From assembly GCF_000970685.1 (NCBI RefSeq), contig NZ_LAJB01000008.1, positions 30,890-94,889 on the forward strand: 64,000 nucleotides of DNA, read 5' to 3'. Source of the stretch: Domibacillus indicus. Lineage in GTDB: Bacteria > Bacillota > Bacilli > Bacillales > Domibacillaceae. Every line of letters begins with the position of its first letter. Position 1 is the stretch's first letter. Of this stretch, positions 26,829-36,224 are shown in pieces. The position numbers were made by a program, and so were the translations under genes. Under the pieces are notes generated by a model that saw only the letters and a program-made list of their open reading frames with translations, was not told where the DNA came from and did not search any database.

Positions 26829-29800
26829 ATGTTTACAAAAGTATTAATAGCCAACCGCGGAGCCATCGCAGTCCGCATTGAGCGCACGCTTCGCCGTATG
26901 GGAATCGCTTCTGTTGCTGTATACACAAAAGCCGATCAAGACAGTCTCCATGTCGACCTGGCAGATGAAGCGGTTTTAATTGGCGAAGGTGCGGCGAAAG
27001 ACAGCTACTTAAATGCCAAGCTTATTTTAAAAACCGCGATTGAAATAGGTGCCGAGGCGATTCATCCCGGATACGGATTTTTAAGTGAAAATGCAGACTT
27101 TGCCCGTGCCTGCCGCGAAAACGGCATTGTGTTTATCGGCCCGACGCCGGAGCAGATGGAAGTGTTCGGCTTAAAGCATTCCGCCCGCGAAATGGCAGCA
27201 AAAGCGAATGTTCCGCTTTTACCTGGAACCCCGCTGATTACCGATCTTGAGACAGCTTTGTCAGAAGCAGCGCGAATCGGTTACCCGGTTATGCTGAAAA
27301 GCACAGCGGGAGGCGGCGGCATCGGCATGCGTGTCTGCGCCGATGAAACAGCGCTTCAAGAAGCATTTCATTCGGTCTGCCGGCTGGCTGAAACAAATTT
27401 CAACAATGGCGGCGTGTTTTTAGAGAAATATATTCAAAAAGCCCGCCACGTGGAAGTGCAGATTTTCGGCAGCCAGTTTGGCGAAGTCGCGGCCCTCGGT
27501 GAACGGGACTGCTCGATTCAGCGGCGCAATCAAAAAGTTGTAGAAGAAAGCCCGGCTCCCCTTCTTTCTTCTTCTGTTCGGGGGCATATGCTTGCCTCTG
27601 CAAAGCGCCTTGCGGAAGAAGTCGGCTACCGGAGTGCCGGCACAGTTGAATTCCTGTATGACCCGGAAGCGGAAGAATTTTATTTTCTTGAAGTCAACAC
27701 CCGCCTTCAAGTAGAGCACGGTGTAACAGAAGAAGTACTGGGCATCGATTTAGTCGAGTGGATGGTTCGTGAAGCAGCTGGTGAATTGCGCGGGCTTGAC
27801 CAATTGTACGAAGCACCAAAAGGACACAGCATTCAGGCACGCATTTATGCAGAAGACTGCTTAAATGCTTTCCGCCCAAGCGGCGGCCAGCTGGATAAAG
27901 TTCAATTCTCTGACCGGGCCCGGATTGAAACGTGGGTACGGGACGGTCTGAACGTTACCTCTCTTTATGATCCGATGCTGGCTAAAATTATTGTTCATGG
28001 CGAAACACGCGAGGAAGCAATTAACAAGCTGTCTGACGCGTTAAACGAAACACGCCTTTACGGAGTAACAACAAACCTGCAATACATTCAAGCACTTTTA
28101 CAGGAGGAGAACTGCCGAAGCGGGCTCGTCCATACACGTATGCTGGAGAACTTCACGCCGGCTGAGCGGGCGATTGAAGTGCTGGATGGCGGCATTCAAA
28201 CAACCGTGCAAGACTGGCCGGGACGTATCGGCCACTGGGATGTCGGTGTTCCTCCATGCGGACCGATGGACCCTTTTTCGTTCCGAATCGGCAACAAGCT
28301 GTTAGGAAACGGCGATCGGGCGGCAGGACTTGAGCTGACATTGCGCGGCGGCTCCTATCGCTTTCGGGGCGACACTGCTTTTTGTTTAACCGGAGCAGAT
28401 ATGAATGCTGTTCTTGATGAAGAAGCTGTGCCGATGTACAGCGTGATACAGGCAAAAAGCGGGCAGGTGATTACATTCGGTGAAGCAGCCAGAGGCATGC
28501 GGACTTATCTCCTCATAGCAGGCGGTTTGGATATGCCGCTGCACCTTGGCAGCGCTGCAACCTTTACACTGGGCGGCTTCGGCGGACATGGCGGCCGCGC
28601 CCTTCGCACCGGTGATGTCCTCCAGGTACATGCAGCTGATGCTCCTGCTGCTGCCGCGCTTGCTGCAGAAGAACAGCCAGTTTTAACGAAAGAATGGACA
28701 ATCGGAGTTATTCCCGGTCCTCACTGCACAAATGAATTTTTACTGCCAGAATATTTGAACCAGCTGACCGAAACAAGCTGGGAGGTTCACTTTAACAGCT
28801 CCCGCACCGGCGTCCGCTTAATCGGGCCGGCTCCACTTTGGACACGTGAAGATGGTGGTGAAGCAGGACTTCATCCTTCAAATATTCACGATAATGCGTA
28901 CGCCATTGGAACGCTTGATTTAACGGGTGATATGCCGATTTTACTCGGACCGGACGGGCCGAGTCTTGGCGGCTTTGTCTGCCCTGTCACCACTGCTTCC
29001 GCCGAGTTTTGGAAAATCGGCCAGCTTCACGCTGGCGACCGCATTCGTTTTCAGCTGCTGACGCTGGAAGAAGCAGAATCACTGCGTCAAAAGCAGGAAT
29101 GTCATTTGAGCGCTATTGGTTCGGGCAGTACTGATTATTCACTTCCAGTTCTGCCGGCAGAAGCAGCGAAATTGTCAGCTGATTATCCCGTTTTTATTGA
29201 GCAGTCAAAGAGCCGCTTCCCGATGACAATCCGCGCGGCAGGTGATGAGCATGTACTGATTGAGTACGGCGATATGGAGCTGGATCTTCCGCTCCGGTTC
29301 CAGGTACATGCGCTGATGGAAGCTATTCAGGCACGGACAGATCTTCCTGTGCTGGACTTAACACCGGGTATTCGCTCCCTGCAAATTCATATTGACGCAT
29401 CGAAAATGTCCATTACGGAACTTTTCGAGGTTATTGCTTCAATTGATGAAAGCCTGCCGCCACTGGAAGAAATCGAAGTACCATCGCGCATTGTCCGCCT
29501 ACCGCTTTCATGGAATGATCCGGCCACGCAGCTGGCGATTGACCGCTACCAGCAAAATGTCCGTCCTGATGCACCCTGGTGCCCAAGCAATCTGGAATTT
29601 ATCCGCCGGGTTAATGGATTGAACGAAATTGAAGATGTCAAACGTATTGTCTTTGATGCCAACTACCTTGTTCTCGGTCTTGGTGATGTATATCTAGGCG
29701 CGCCTGTAGCAACACCGGTAGACCCGCGCCACCGCCTTGTCACAACGAAATACAATCCGGCCCGCACGTGGACACCGGAAAATGCCGTTGGAATAGGCGG

Positions 29801-30485
29801 CGCGTATATGTGCGTGTACGGCATGGAAGGACCAGGCGGCTACCAGTTTGTCGGCCGCACGGTTCAAGTATGGAACCGGCTTCGTGAAACGGAAAGCTTC
29901 AAGGCTGGCAAGCCATGGCTGCTACGCTTTTTTGACCAGATTCAATTTTATCCGGTCAGCGCCGATGAGCTGCTGCAAATGCGTGAGGACTTCCTGCGTG
30001 GACGATTTGAAGTCGATATTACGGAAACAACTTTTAAACTCGGTGAATATCTGTCTTTCCTGGATTCGATTGAAGAAAGCGCCCGGGAATTCCGTGAAAC
30101 ACAGCAGGCTGCTTTTCGTGCCGAGCGGGAAAGCTGGCGGGAGCTTGGCCTTGCAGAATATGTGTCAGAGCATGAAGCTGCAGAGCCGGCAGAAGAAGTT
30201 CTTTCCGAAGGAGCTGAAGCCGTCCGCTGCACAATGCCGGGAAGCGTCTGGAAGGTGCTTGTGTCACCGGGTGACGAGGTGAAAAAAGGCGATACATTAA
30301 TCATTGAAGAAAGCATGAAAATGGAGTTTCCTCAAACAGCACCGAGCGACGGATTTGTTGAATCAGTTTATGTTTCACCAGGCGATGAAGTTCACGCCGG
30401 CCAGCTGATTGTCTCCATTACAAAAGAAAAGCGGGGTGTATCCGATGCAGACAATGAGCGTACCGAAAATGTTGTCCATTCGTGA
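26829..30485 (+). CDS. uca: Biotin-dependent guanidine (urea-type) carboxylase
   Basis: 1218 residues, the full single-chain urea-carboxylase architecture: biotin carboxylase (about 1-450; ATP-grasp GGGGIGMRV, LQVEHGVTEE), KipA-like carboxyltransferase half (about 458-770, DGGIQTTVQDWPGRIG), KipI-like half (about 795-1010), and a C-terminal biotinyl domain with the acceptor Lys in EESMKMEF near 1165. The segment GLGDVYLGAPVATPVDPRHR is strongly conserved in this family. The riboswitch and DUF1989 neighbours indicate guanidine, giving carboxyguanidine, as the real reaction rather than urea. AAAGGAGCG precedes the ATG. The 3' end overlaps atzF. Confidence 0.94.
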   Translation: MFTKVLIANRGAIAVRIERTLRRMGIASVAVYTKADQDSLHVDLADEAVLIGEGAAKDSYLNAKLILKTAIEIGAEAIHPGYGFLSENADFARACRENGIVFIGPTPEQMEVFGLKHSAREMAAKANVPLLPGTPLITDLETALSEAARIGYPVMLKSTAGGGGIGMRVCADETALQEAFHSVCRLAETNFNNGGVFLEKYIQKARHVEVQIFGSQFGEVAALGERDCSIQRRNQKVVEESPAPLLSSSVRGHMLASAKRLAEEVGYRSAGTVEFLYDPEAEEFYFLEVNTRLQVEHGVTEEVLGIDLVEWMVREAAGELRGLDQLYEAPKGHSIQARIYAEDCLNAFRPSGGQLDKVQFSDRARIETWVRDGLNVTSLYDPMLAKIIVHGETREEAINKLSDALNETRLYGVTTNLQYIQALLQEENCRSGLVHTRMLENFTPAERAIEVLDGGIQTTVQDWPGRIGHWDVGVPPCGPMDPFSFRIGNKLLGNGDRAAGLELTLRGGSYRFRGDTAFCLTGADMNAVLDEEAVPMYSVIQAKSGQVITFGEAARGMRTYLLIAGGLDMPLHLGSAATFTLGGFGGHGGRALRTGDVLQVHAADAPAAAALAAEEQPVLTKEWTIGVIPGPHCTNEFLLPEYLNQLTETSWEVHFNSSRTGVRLIGPAPLWTREDGGEAGLHPSNIHDNAYAIGTLDLTGDMPILLGPDGPSLGGFVCPVTTASAEFWKIGQLHAGDRIRFQLLTLEEAESLRQKQECHLSAIGSGSTDYSLPVLPAEAAKLSADYPVFIEQSKSRFPMTIRAAGDEHVLIEYGDMELDLPLRFQVHALMEAIQARTDLPVLDLTPGIRSLQIHIDASKMSITELFEVIASIDESLPPLEEIEVPSRIVRLPLSWNDPATQLAIDRYQQNVRPDAPWCPSNLEFIRRVNGLNEIEDVKRIVFDANYLVLGLGDVYLGAPVATPVDPRHRLVTTKYNPARTWTPENAVGIGGAYMCVYGMEGPGGYQFVGRTVQVWNRLRETESFKAGKPWLLRFFDQIQFYPVSADELLQMREDFLRGRFEVDITETTFKLGEYLSFLDSIEESAREFRETQQAAFRAERESWRELGLAEYVSEHEAAEPAEEVLSEGAEAVRCTMPGSVWKVLVSPGDEVKKGDTLIIEESMKMEFPQTAPSDGFVESVYVSPGDEVHAGQLIVSITKEKRGVSDADNERTENVVHS

Positions 30486-32190
30486 GTTAACAGAGAGTTA
30501 TCAGTCAGGTGCTTTGCAGCCTGAAATGGTTATGAACGAAATTATCGAGCGCGCTCAGGCGGATAAAGAGATGAATATCTGGATCACGCCGCCTTCCTGG
30601 ACATTCATCCGCCCTTATGTGGAACGGTTAAAATCGATCAGCCGTGAACAAGCACCGCTGTGGGGGATTCCATTTGCCATTAAAGATAATATTGACCTTG
30701 CCGGCGTGCCGACCACTGCCGGCTGTGCAGAATTTGCTTATACGCCGGAGGAGCATGCAACAGTAGTTCAGCGCTTAATTGACGCCGGGGCTGTTCCTGT
30801 TGGAAAAACGAATTTAGATCAGTTTGCGACCGGTCTTGTCGGCACAAGAAGTCCCTACGGCGAAACAAAAAATGCCCTGAAGCCTGAATTAATAAGCGGC
30901 GGTTCAAGCTCAGGCTCTGCTGTATCAGTTGCCCGCGGCCAGGCTGCTTTCTCACTTGGCACGGACACAGCCGGGTCCGGCCGGGTGCCAGCCGGGCTCA
31001 ACCGCCTTGTCGGCTATAAGCCGAGCCTCGGGGCGTGGCCGGTGAGAGGAGTTGTTCCGGCATGTGCAAGCCTTGACTGTGTGACGGTTTTTGCCAGCAG
31101 CCTGAATGATGTGGATTTGGTCGATCAAGCTGCCCGCGGCTTTGATGCTGATGATCCATGGTCAAGACCGATTAAGCGTAAGGCGGCGGCTCTTCCAAAA
31201 AAAGTATACATGCCAGATGGTCTGCCTGTTTTCTATGGCCCATTTGCTGACCAGTATAAGCATGCATGGCAGCAGGCCGCTGCAAAAATAAAGGAACTCG
31301 GTATTCCAGTTCAAACAATGGATGTCAGCTATCTGTCAGAAGCGGCGGCTCTTTTATACGACGGTCCCATGGTAGCCGAGCGATGGGCGGATTTAGGAGA
31401 ATTTATTACGGAGCATGAGAATGCTGCCTTCCCGGTGACGGAAACCGTGCTGCGGTCCGGCGCAAAGCCTGAATACGACGCGGCTTCCCTTTTTAAAGCG
31501 ATGCATACAATGCAGGCCTTTAAACAAAAGGCACGCCAGCAGCTGGAGGATGCGGTACTGGTTATGCCGACAGCTGGAGGCACCTGGACGCGCGGAGAGG
31601 TGCGGAAAAATCCGATTGGGACGAACAGCCAGATGGGGCTTTATACAAACCACTGCAACCTGCTTGATCTATGCGCTATTAATATTCCAGCTGAAGATGC
31701 AGCTGAAGATCTGCCGTTTGGCATCACCCTGTTTTCAGGCAACAAAGAGGAGCATTTGATCAATGGCCTGGCGGATCTTTTTCTGCACGGCCGCCGTGCT
31801 CCCGAACAAAAAACTACTGCACTCGTAGCAGTCTGCGGACTTCACATGAGAGGGTTTCCGCTTGAGAAACAAATGAAGGAACATAGTGCCCTTTTTATAA
31901 AAGAAGCCAAAACGGCACCACACTATCAGCTTGTCCGGCTGCCTGCTTCTCCAGAAAAGCCGGGCCTTATCCGGACCAATAATCCCGGCTCTTCAATCGA
32001 GCTTGAAATATGGGAAATGCCTGTTGCTGAACTGGGCTCTTTCGTTTCGTTAATTCCAGCTCCGCTCGGCTTTGGCACGATTGAACTCGAAGATGGAACG
32101 CATGTGCAGGGCTTTCTTTGTGAGGCGAGTGCTGCCAGAGACAGCGAGGATATTTCTTCATTTGGAGGATGGAAATACGCGCAGGGTTGA
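30445..32190 (+). CDS. atzF: Allophanate hydrolase (AtzF type)
   Basis: 581 residues from the ATG at 30445, overlapping the carboxylase 3' end by 41 bases; the ribosome binding site is weak (GGGG), so coupling is likely. Amidase-signature domain at about 1-450 with the catalytic Lys in PFAIKDNID and the serines in GGSSSGSAVSVARG and DTAGSGR, followed by the smaller AtzF-specific C-terminal domain (TALVAVCGLHMRGFPL onward). Converts allophanate to CO2 and ammonia. Last gene of the guanidine operon; a terminator follows. Confidence 0.94.
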   Translation: MQTMSVPKMLSIRELTESYQSGALQPEMVMNEIIERAQADKEMNIWITPPSWTFIRPYVERLKSISREQAPLWGIPFAIKDNIDLAGVPTTAGCAEFAYTPEEHATVVQRLIDAGAVPVGKTNLDQFATGLVGTRSPYGETKNALKPELISGGSSSGSAVSVARGQAAFSLGTDTAGSGRVPAGLNRLVGYKPSLGAWPVRGVVPACASLDCVTVFASSLNDVDLVDQAARGFDADDPWSRPIKRKAAALPKKVYMPDGLPVFYGPFADQYKHAWQQAAAKIKELGIPVQTMDVSYLSEAAALLYDGPMVAERWADLGEFITEHENAAFPVTETVLRSGAKPEYDAASLFKAMHTMQAFKQKARQQLEDAVLVMPTAGGTWTRGEVRKNPIGTNSQMGLYTNHCNLLDLCAINIPAEDAAEDLPFGITLFSGNKEEHLINGLADLFLHGRRAPEQKTTALVAVCGLHMRGFPLEKQMKEHSALFIKEAKTAPHYQLVRLPASPEKPGLIRTNNPGSSIELEIWEMPVAELGSFVSLIPAPLGFGTIELEDGTHVQGFLCEASAARDSEDISSFGGWKYAQG

Positions 32191-32220
32191 AAAAAGAGGC
32201 TCTGTTTTTCCATACTGTAG

Positions 32221-32248
32221 AAAAAGGGGCTGTTAACGCCCCTTTTTT
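32221..32248 (+). terminator. Terminator of the guanidine-degradation operon
   Basis: AAAAAGGGGC and GCCCCTTTTTT around the 7-base loop TGTTAAC; strong U-run on the plus strand. Confidence 0.92.
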
Positions 32249-32296
32249 GCTTCAAAGAAAAACGGCTGATCAGCCAGCCGTTTCAAAAAATCCTTT

Positions 32297-32728
32297 TTAA
32301 CGAGAAAAAAGCTCCCGTATATACGCTCCAAGCTGCTCGTCGCTTAAATTGCTGCTTGCTGCCCCGCGAATCATATCAACCGTAATATCCGTCTTTTTTT
32401 GCAGGTGAAGAATATCAGTCATCCAGAGCGTTTTGTATTTTTTATGTTCTTTTTTTACAAGCTCCATTGCCTGCTCAGCCGTTTTTACGTTCATTCTGCT
32501 CCAATGCATCGCAATTTTAAAAAGTGATGGATGGCTTAATGACAAGGAGGCCAGCAATATATACTGTACAAGCACATTTATAACTTCATCCGGCAGATTA
32601 TATCGTTTGCTTAAATCTGTTATAACCGTCATATCCATCTTCGAGACAGATTGCTCCCCCGTTGTATGCATAATCATCTGCCGGGGATGAATGCTTTTAA
32701 AATAAGCAGCAGCACTCTGGCTGGCCAT
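32297..32728 (-). CDS. Stand-alone DnaD/DnaB C-terminal-like domain protein
   Basis: 143 residues. The segment LPDEVINVLVQYILL followed by HPSLFKIAMHWSRMNVKTAE and QAMELVKKEH closely follows the DnaB/DnaD replication-initiation domain (helical, DNA-remodelling), but the N-terminal winged-helix part of DnaD or DnaB is absent. Whether it takes part in replication or is a derived regulator is unknown. AAGGAGGG precedes the ATG by about ten bases. Single-gene unit convergent with the guanidine operon. Confidence 0.7.
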   Translation of the reverse strand: MASQSAAAYFKSIHPRQMIMHTTGEQSVSKMDMTVITDLSKRYNLPDEVINVLVQYILLASLSLSHPSLFKIAMHWSRMNVKTAEQAMELVKKEHKKYKTLWMTDILHLQKKTDITVDMIRGAASSNLSDEQLGAYIRELFSR

Positions 32729-32893
32729 AAAAAAGACCCTCCTTTTATTAAAAGAATAATTATCTTTTTTTCTTTCCCTTCCCGCTTGCTTCTAAAGCAT
32801 TATTTTTATGAAAAATGTTTTATTTTCTTAAATGATGGCTAATGTTAGGAGGAAACAGCCAGCATTTAAACCAAAAGAAGAGAGGTTTTTTAT

Positions 32894-33193
32894 ATGAATA
32901 CAGCACGTGATCTTCATTACACGGATGAAATGGTTGAAGAAACAGGGACGTATATTTGCGAAGCCGGAAAAAGAGCCGATCTGGAAAAAGGAGAACAGTT
33001 TCCGGTTTGCCCAACGAAAAACCAGCCGACAACATGGCGCCATGCTGATCATGTGCATAATACAGGTGACCAGGTCACGGAAGCAGGAACATATATAGAT
33101 ACAAATGGCGGCCGAATAGATCTGGCGCCGGGTGATACATTCCCTTCCTGTCTGCAGTCCGGCAAGTCTACACAATGGAAACATATGCAGTAA
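32894..33193 (+). CDS. Small protein with two YjzC-like repeats
   Basis: 99 residues made of two similar halves: TGTYICEAGKRADLEKGEQF followed by PVCPTKNQPTTWRH, and AGTYIDTNGGRIDLAPGDTF followed by PSCLQSGKSTQWKH. Each half resembles the short Bacillus YjzC family (GxY, LxxGxxFP, TW/QW). The role is unknown. A possible SigB-type promoter (GTTTTA, 14 bases, GGCTAA at 32817-32842) lies upstream. AGAGG is the only ribosome binding site. A terminator follows at 33199. Confidence 0.65.
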   Translation: MNTARDLHYTDEMVEETGTYICEAGKRADLEKGEQFPVCPTKNQPTTWRHADHVHNTGDQVTEAGTYIDTNGGRIDLAPGDTFPSCLQSGKSTQWKHMQ

Positions 33194-33198
33194 ACTAA

Positions 33199-33226
33199 AC
33201 TGTCTCACTGGCTGAGACAGTTTTTT
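33199..33226 (+). terminator. Terminator of the YjzC-like gene
   Basis: ACTGTCTCA and TGAGACAGT around a 5-base loop, followed by TTTTTT. Confidence 0.9.
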
Positions 33227-33232
33227 AATAGC

Positions 33233-33262
33233 AAAAAAGCTGTCCTTATTTTAAGGACAGCC
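33233..33262 (-). terminator. Terminator of gntK
   Basis: GCTGTCCTT and AAGGACAGC around a short A/T loop, with a U-run on the minus strand (AAAAAA at 33233-33238). Overlaps the gntK stop region. Confidence 0.85.
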
Positions 33263-34793
33263 CGCGCTGAAAATCAGCAATCACTTTATACTCCGGCTCC
33301 AGCAGCCGGGCGATACGAATAAAAGAAGGAATTAATTCGCGATAAACGCTGCTGTTCGCTTTGTCTGGCACGTGTTCAAAGACAGTGCCGCCGGCATCCG
33401 CTGCCGCATCAAGCGAGTCAATCTCTCCAAGCTCATATAATCCCAGCAGGACCGCTCCAAAGCAGGAGCTTTCAAAGCTTTCCGGTACAATTACCGGGTG
33501 GTCAAATACATCCGCCATCATTTGCCGCCAAAAATCAGACTGTGCAAAGCCGCCGGTTGCCAGAATCCGCTGCGGCTCGCCGGTCAGCTCCTCAAGTGCC
33601 AGAAGGACTGTATATAAATTATATAAGATGCCTTCAAGCACCGAGCGGATCATATGCTCTTTTTTGTGATGAAGAGCCAGTCCAAAAAATGAACCTCGTG
33701 CATCCGCATTCCAAAGAGGTGCCCGTTCACCTGAGAAATATGGGTGGAAAAGAAGCCCTTCGCTTCCTGCTGGAACGCGTGCGGCAACTTCTGTCAGCAC
33801 ATCATATGGATCTTTTCCGAGGCGTCTGGCCGCTTCTGTTTCGGCGGCACCGAGTTCATCACGGACCCAGCGGAAAATCATGCCGCCATTATTCACCGGG
33901 CCGCCGATTACCCAGTGATCTTTCGTCAGTGCATAGCAGAAGATACGGCCTTTCGGATCGGTAACCGGCTTACTGGTGACAGCCCGGATGGCTCCGCTTG
34001 TCCCGATCGTTACCGCTACATCTCCTTGCTTAATGGCGCCTGTTCCTAAATTTGAAAGCACACCATCGCTCGCTCCAATCACAACCGGTATATCAAACCG
34101 GACTCCTGCTTCCACAGCAAAGCCTGGCGCCATGCCGCGGACTACATGAGTGGTAGAAACAGGCTTCGACAAACGTTCTGTGTCAATACCAGCGACCCGG
34201 AGTGCTTCTTTATCCCAGTCAAGCGTATTCAGATTGAACAAGCCGGTTGCTGAGGCAATTGAGTAGTCAATTACATATTCACCGAAAAGACGGTAAAAAA
34301 CATATTCTTTAATTGAGATAAATTTCGCTGTCTGCCGGAAAAGATCCGGGAATTCCTCACGAAGCCAAATAATTTTTGACAAAGGCGCCATTGGATGAAT
34401 AGGTGTACCGGTCCTCATATAAATTTCATGGCCGTTCCATTCATTTTTAAGCTTTTCCGTCCATTTTGTGCTTCGGCTGTCGGCCCACGTAATAGAAGGC
34501 GTCAGCGGCCGCCCTTCCGAGTCTGCTGCGATAAGGCTGTGCATGGCGGATGAAAAAGATAGAAAGCCGATGTCTTCTTCCCGAATACCGCTTTCTTCTA
34601 TACACGTGCGGATTGACGCCAACACAGCCCGAAAAATAACGTCGGGGTCCTGCTCAGCTGCAGAAGGCTCCGGCGTATGAAGCGGATATTCCACTCCGGC
34701 CCGGTAAACAAATGTACCGTCTTTTTGAAAGATTACGGCTTTCGTACTCGTTGTGCCGATATCAATCCCCATCGCATATAAAAATCCCATCAT
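33246..34793 (-). CDS. gntK: Gluconate kinase (FGGY family)
   Basis: 515 residues. FGGY carbohydrate kinase with the N-terminal phosphate loop MGIDIGTTSTKAVIF, substrate-domain GASDGVLSNLGTGA, VTIGTSGAIR, and C-terminal ATGGFAQSDFWRQMMAD. Size and motifs fit the Bacillus GntK, which forms 6-phosphogluconate. Downstream of gntP by 15 bases, forming a gntP-gntK operon. AAAGGATGAATGG precedes the ATG. The FGGY family also holds xylulose and glycerol kinases; the GntP neighbour decides for gluconate. Confidence 0.88.
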   Translation of the reverse strand: MMGFLYAMGIDIGTTSTKAVIFQKDGTFVYRAGVEYPLHTPEPSAAEQDPDVIFRAVLASIRTCIEESGIREEDIGFLSFSSAMHSLIAADSEGRPLTPSITWADSRSTKWTEKLKNEWNGHEIYMRTGTPIHPMAPLSKIIWLREEFPDLFRQTAKFISIKEYVFYRLFGEYVIDYSIASATGLFNLNTLDWDKEALRVAGIDTERLSKPVSTTHVVRGMAPGFAVEAGVRFDIPVVIGASDGVLSNLGTGAIKQGDVAVTIGTSGAIRAVTSKPVTDPKGRIFCYALTKDHWVIGGPVNNGGMIFRWVRDELGAAETEAARRLGKDPYDVLTEVAARVPAGSEGLLFHPYFSGERAPLWNADARGSFFGLALHHKKEHMIRSVLEGILYNLYTVLLALEELTGEPQRILATGGFAQSDFWRQMMADVFDHPVIVPESFESSCFGAVLLGLYELGEIDSLDAAADAGGTVFEHVPDKANSSVYRELIPSFIRIARLLEPEYKVIADFQRGLSLK

Positions 34794-34808
34794 CCATTCA
34801 TCCTTTCC

Positions 34809-36155
34809 TTAGTAACCAATAATCATGCCAATAATAAATACAACGATAAAGCCAACAAGCCCAATCAATGTTTCCATTACTGTCCAGGATTTCAGTGTAT
34901 CCTTTACATCCAATCCAAAATAACGGTTCACCAGCCAGAACCCTGAATCGTTTACGTGCGAAACAACAGTGGCTCCACCGGCGATAGCAATTACCATCAG
35001 TCCTAGAAATGGTCCTTCAATATGAAGCATTTCAATTAGCGGTGCCATTAATCCGGCAGCAGTCACCATGGAAACGGTCGCTGAGCCCTGAGCCACCCGT
35101 ACAGCTGCGGCGATTAAAAAAGCCAGCAAAAGCGGCGGCAGCGGCGAACCTGCCATCATATTCCCCAGCACTTCCCCAACACCTGAATCAATTAATATCT
35201 GCTTAAATACACCGCCTGCGCCTGTTACAAGAATAATAATACCCGCCGGCTCAAGCGATTTTGTCGCGATATCCTGAACTTCCTGGCGTGTGTAGCCACG
35301 TCTTGTGCCTAAAAACGTAAATGCTGCCAATGTAGCAATCGTTAGTGCCACAAATGGGTGGCCCAGAAAAGTCAGGATCGAACGAAGCAGATTGCCTTCT
35401 TCTAATAATACACCTGAAACCGTATTCAGCAAAATCAAGACAAGCGGAATCATGATTAATGAAGCAATTAATCCAAAACCGGGAAGATCCTTATCATACT
35501 CTTTTTCCTCTACATTCATGTAATCCGGCACTGTAACATGGATACGCTTTGCAATATAGCGGCCGAATAAAGGCCCTGCGATAATCATTGCCGGAAGACC
35601 CGCGATAGCTCCAAATAAGATAACCCAGCCCAGGTCGGCACCGATTAAATCCGCAACCGCAATCGGCCCCGGTGTCGGCGGGATAAAGCTGTGTGTAACA
35701 GCCAGGCCAGCCAAAAGCGGAATGCCATAGTACAGGAGAGAACGTCCTGTTTTTTTCGCTAACCCATATACAATTGGCACTAAAATAATAAAACCGACAT
35801 CAAAAAATACTGGAATGGCTACAAGAAAGCCGGTAATGCCAAGCGCCCACTGGGCTTTATCCTGGCCAAACTTCTTTATCATGGTCTGGGCCAGCCGTTC
35901 GGCACCGCCGGACACTTCAAGCATCTGGCCAAACATAGCACCAAGCCCGACAACAACGGCTACAAACCCAAGTGTACCGCCCATTCCATTTTGAATAGAA
36001 GTGACTACTTCTTCAAGCGGCATGCCTGCAAGCACACCGACAATTAAACTGACAAGCAGCAAGGCTACGAACGCATGGAGCTTTGTCCGAATAACTAAAA
36101 ACAAGAGAGCGAAAATACCTGCCATTGCTATTAAAATTAACATTGAATCTGACAT
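34809..36155 (-). CDS. gntP: Gluconate permease (GntP), first copy
   Basis: 448 residues from the ATG at 36155, which has AGGAGG nine bases upstream; the 19 extra codons to 36212 lie in the leader. Twelve or more hydrophobic helices with GntP-family motifs: GMGGTLGFVAVVVGLGAMFG, FIPPTPGPIAVADLIGADLG, QGSATVSMVTAAGLM and SHVNDSGFWLVNRYFGLD. Proton-driven gluconate uptake feeding GntK. Its promoter carries palindromes shared with the second gntP at 41-43 kb. Confidence 0.92.
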   Translation of the reverse strand: MSDSMLILIAMAGIFALLFLVIRTKLHAFVALLLVSLIVGVLAGMPLEEVVTSIQNGMGGTLGFVAVVVGLGAMFGQMLEVSGGAERLAQTMIKKFGQDKAQWALGITGFLVAIPVFFDVGFIILVPIVYGLAKKTGRSLLYYGIPLLAGLAVTHSFIPPTPGPIAVADLIGADLGWVILFGAIAGLPAMIIAGPLFGRYIAKRIHVTVPDYMNVEEKEYDKDLPGFGLIASLIMIPLVLILLNTVSGVLLEEGNLLRSILTFLGHPFVALTIATLAAFTFLGTRRGYTRQEVQDIATKSLEPAGIIILVTGAGGVFKQILIDSGVGEVLGNMMAGSPLPPLLLAFLIAAAVRVAQGSATVSMVTAAGLMAPLIEMLHIEGPFLGLMVIAIAGGATVVSHVNDSGFWLVNRYFGLDVKDTLKSWTVMETLIGLVGFIVVFIIGMIIGY

Positions 36156-36224
36156 AGAAGTGGCCTCCTCTTTATATTCTATGATTCTCGACGTTAAAGA
36201 CACCGCTTTCAAATACAGTAGTGC

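Noticed and set aside
26829..30485. Reading the carboxylase as pyruvate or acetyl-CoA carboxylase
   Set aside because: The KipA/KipI-type carboxyltransferase halves and downstream allophanate hydrolase belong to the urea/guanidine carboxylase family.
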